A stretch of 64,000 nt of DNA, taken from contig NZ_ADVG01000003.1 of assembly GCF_000178855.1 (NCBI RefSeq), positions 1,798,001-1,862,000 on the forward strand, read 5' to 3'. The translations under genes were made by a program, and so were the position numbers. The notes below the pieces were generated by a model that did no database searches, was not told the origin of the DNA, and saw only the letters and a list, made by a program, of their open reading frames with translations. This DNA comes from Ktedonobacter racemifer DSM 44963 (lineage in GTDB: Bacteria > Chloroflexota > Ktedonobacteria > Ktedonobacterales > Ktedonobacteraceae). Shown here in pieces: positions 63,632 through 64,000 of this stretch. Position 1 is the stretch's first letter; every line of letters begins with the position of its first letter.

Positions 63632-64000
63632 TGCAACTCGTTGAGCGGCATATCATCTGCAAAGGTGATTCTCGGTATGCTGCCATAGATGCAGCCTCCT
63701 TCGCATCCAAAAACCTCTATAATCTCGCGAACTACCACATGCGCCAATCCTTCATCCATACGGGAAAGTACCTGAGCTCTGTCGATGTCTATCATCTGGT
63801 GAAGGACACTGATGCTTACAAAGCCTTACCGCGTAAAGTGAGCAATGATGTCCTTCGACTTCTTGAAAAGAACTGGAAGGCATTTCGTAAAGGGCTTGCA
63901 GCATGGTTTGAAGACCCCTCCAAGTTTGAAGGCCGTCCCAAGGTGCCTAAATACAAAGACAAGCAAAAAGGGCGCAATATCCTCATATACGATATCCAAG
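63632..64000 (+). CDS. tnpB: TnpB-like nuclease, 5' part, runs off the window
   Basis: The first 123 residues of a TnpB: VQLVERHIICKGDSRYAAID, AASFASKNLYNLANYHMRQS, LPRKVSNDVLRLLEKNWKAF, then FEGRPKVPKYKDKQKGR. The start is GTG 63632; GTG codons at 63614 and 63623 are in frame but less well placed. The catalytic half is outside the window. It differs from the other TnpB types here and resembles the IS1341-like branch. Confidence 0.8.

Overview
This window looks like part of a Ktedonobacteria-type (Chloroflexota) chromosome. That is an inference from three things: very dense IS605/IS607-type elements, Ser/Thr kinases fused to TPR or WD40 repeats, and orphan lipoprotein-type solute-binding proteins. 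No rRNA, tRNA or CRISPR array was seen. About half of the window is mobile DNA, and most insertion sequences (IS) carry frameshifts.

Layout. 1-3.1 kb: a TnpB 5' fragment, a cupin protein and an orphan peptide-type ABC binding lipoprotein. 3.1-9.5 kb: a decayed IS6 element, a small beta-barrel-like protein, a large IS with 33-bp terminal repeats, an AHSA1/SRPBCC protein, and an apparently intact IscB RNA-guided nuclease element that seems to have cut off the tail of a host gene. 9.5-13.3 kb: a phenylacetate-CoA-ligase-like enzyme, a TetR regulator, and an alpha/beta hydrolase driven by an inverted copy of the tetR promoter. 13.3-18 kb: transposon mosaic (Tn5-like remnant, ISL3 transposase, broken large serine recombinase with a DUF5372-like partner). 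18-26.1 kb: two VOC-family paralogues, a flavin monooxygenase/MarR divergent pair split by an IS607 element, another alpha/beta hydrolase, an IS6 element, and a 155-bp perfect inverted repeat around the second VOC gene. 26.4-36.4 kb: a sugar-utilisation locus read on the minus strand (LacI regulator, binding protein, two permeases, two GH127-like glycosidases). It has a recognisable promoter and operator and is interrupted by a TnpB-only element between the binding-protein and permease genes. 36.5-48.5 kb: nested and broken transposons with fragments of Kelch, NUDIX and glucosidase genes. This stretch includes an IS4-family element with 9-bp target duplications that carries a HIT-family gene as cargo. 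48.6-59.2 kb: a Na/Pi cotransporter and a signalling island (TPR-kinase, WD40 protein, degenerate ClpP-like gene, double-propeller WD40 kinase, and an FHA/winged-helix regulator overlapping the kinase). 59.3-64 kb: an intact long TnpB element, a second, inverted IS607 copy, and the start of one more TnpB.

The working physiology is therefore arabinoside-type sugar uptake and hydrolysis under LacI control, small-molecule detoxification (flavin monooxygenase, VOC proteins, hydrolases) under TetR/MarR control, and phospho-signalling. All of it is being reshaped by about ten TnpB relics and one IscB, with no Y1 (IS200) transposase anywhere in the window. Many 'pseudogene' calls rest on frameshifts inferred by comparing reading frames with remembered family sequences or with sister copies in the window; alignment would confirm them.
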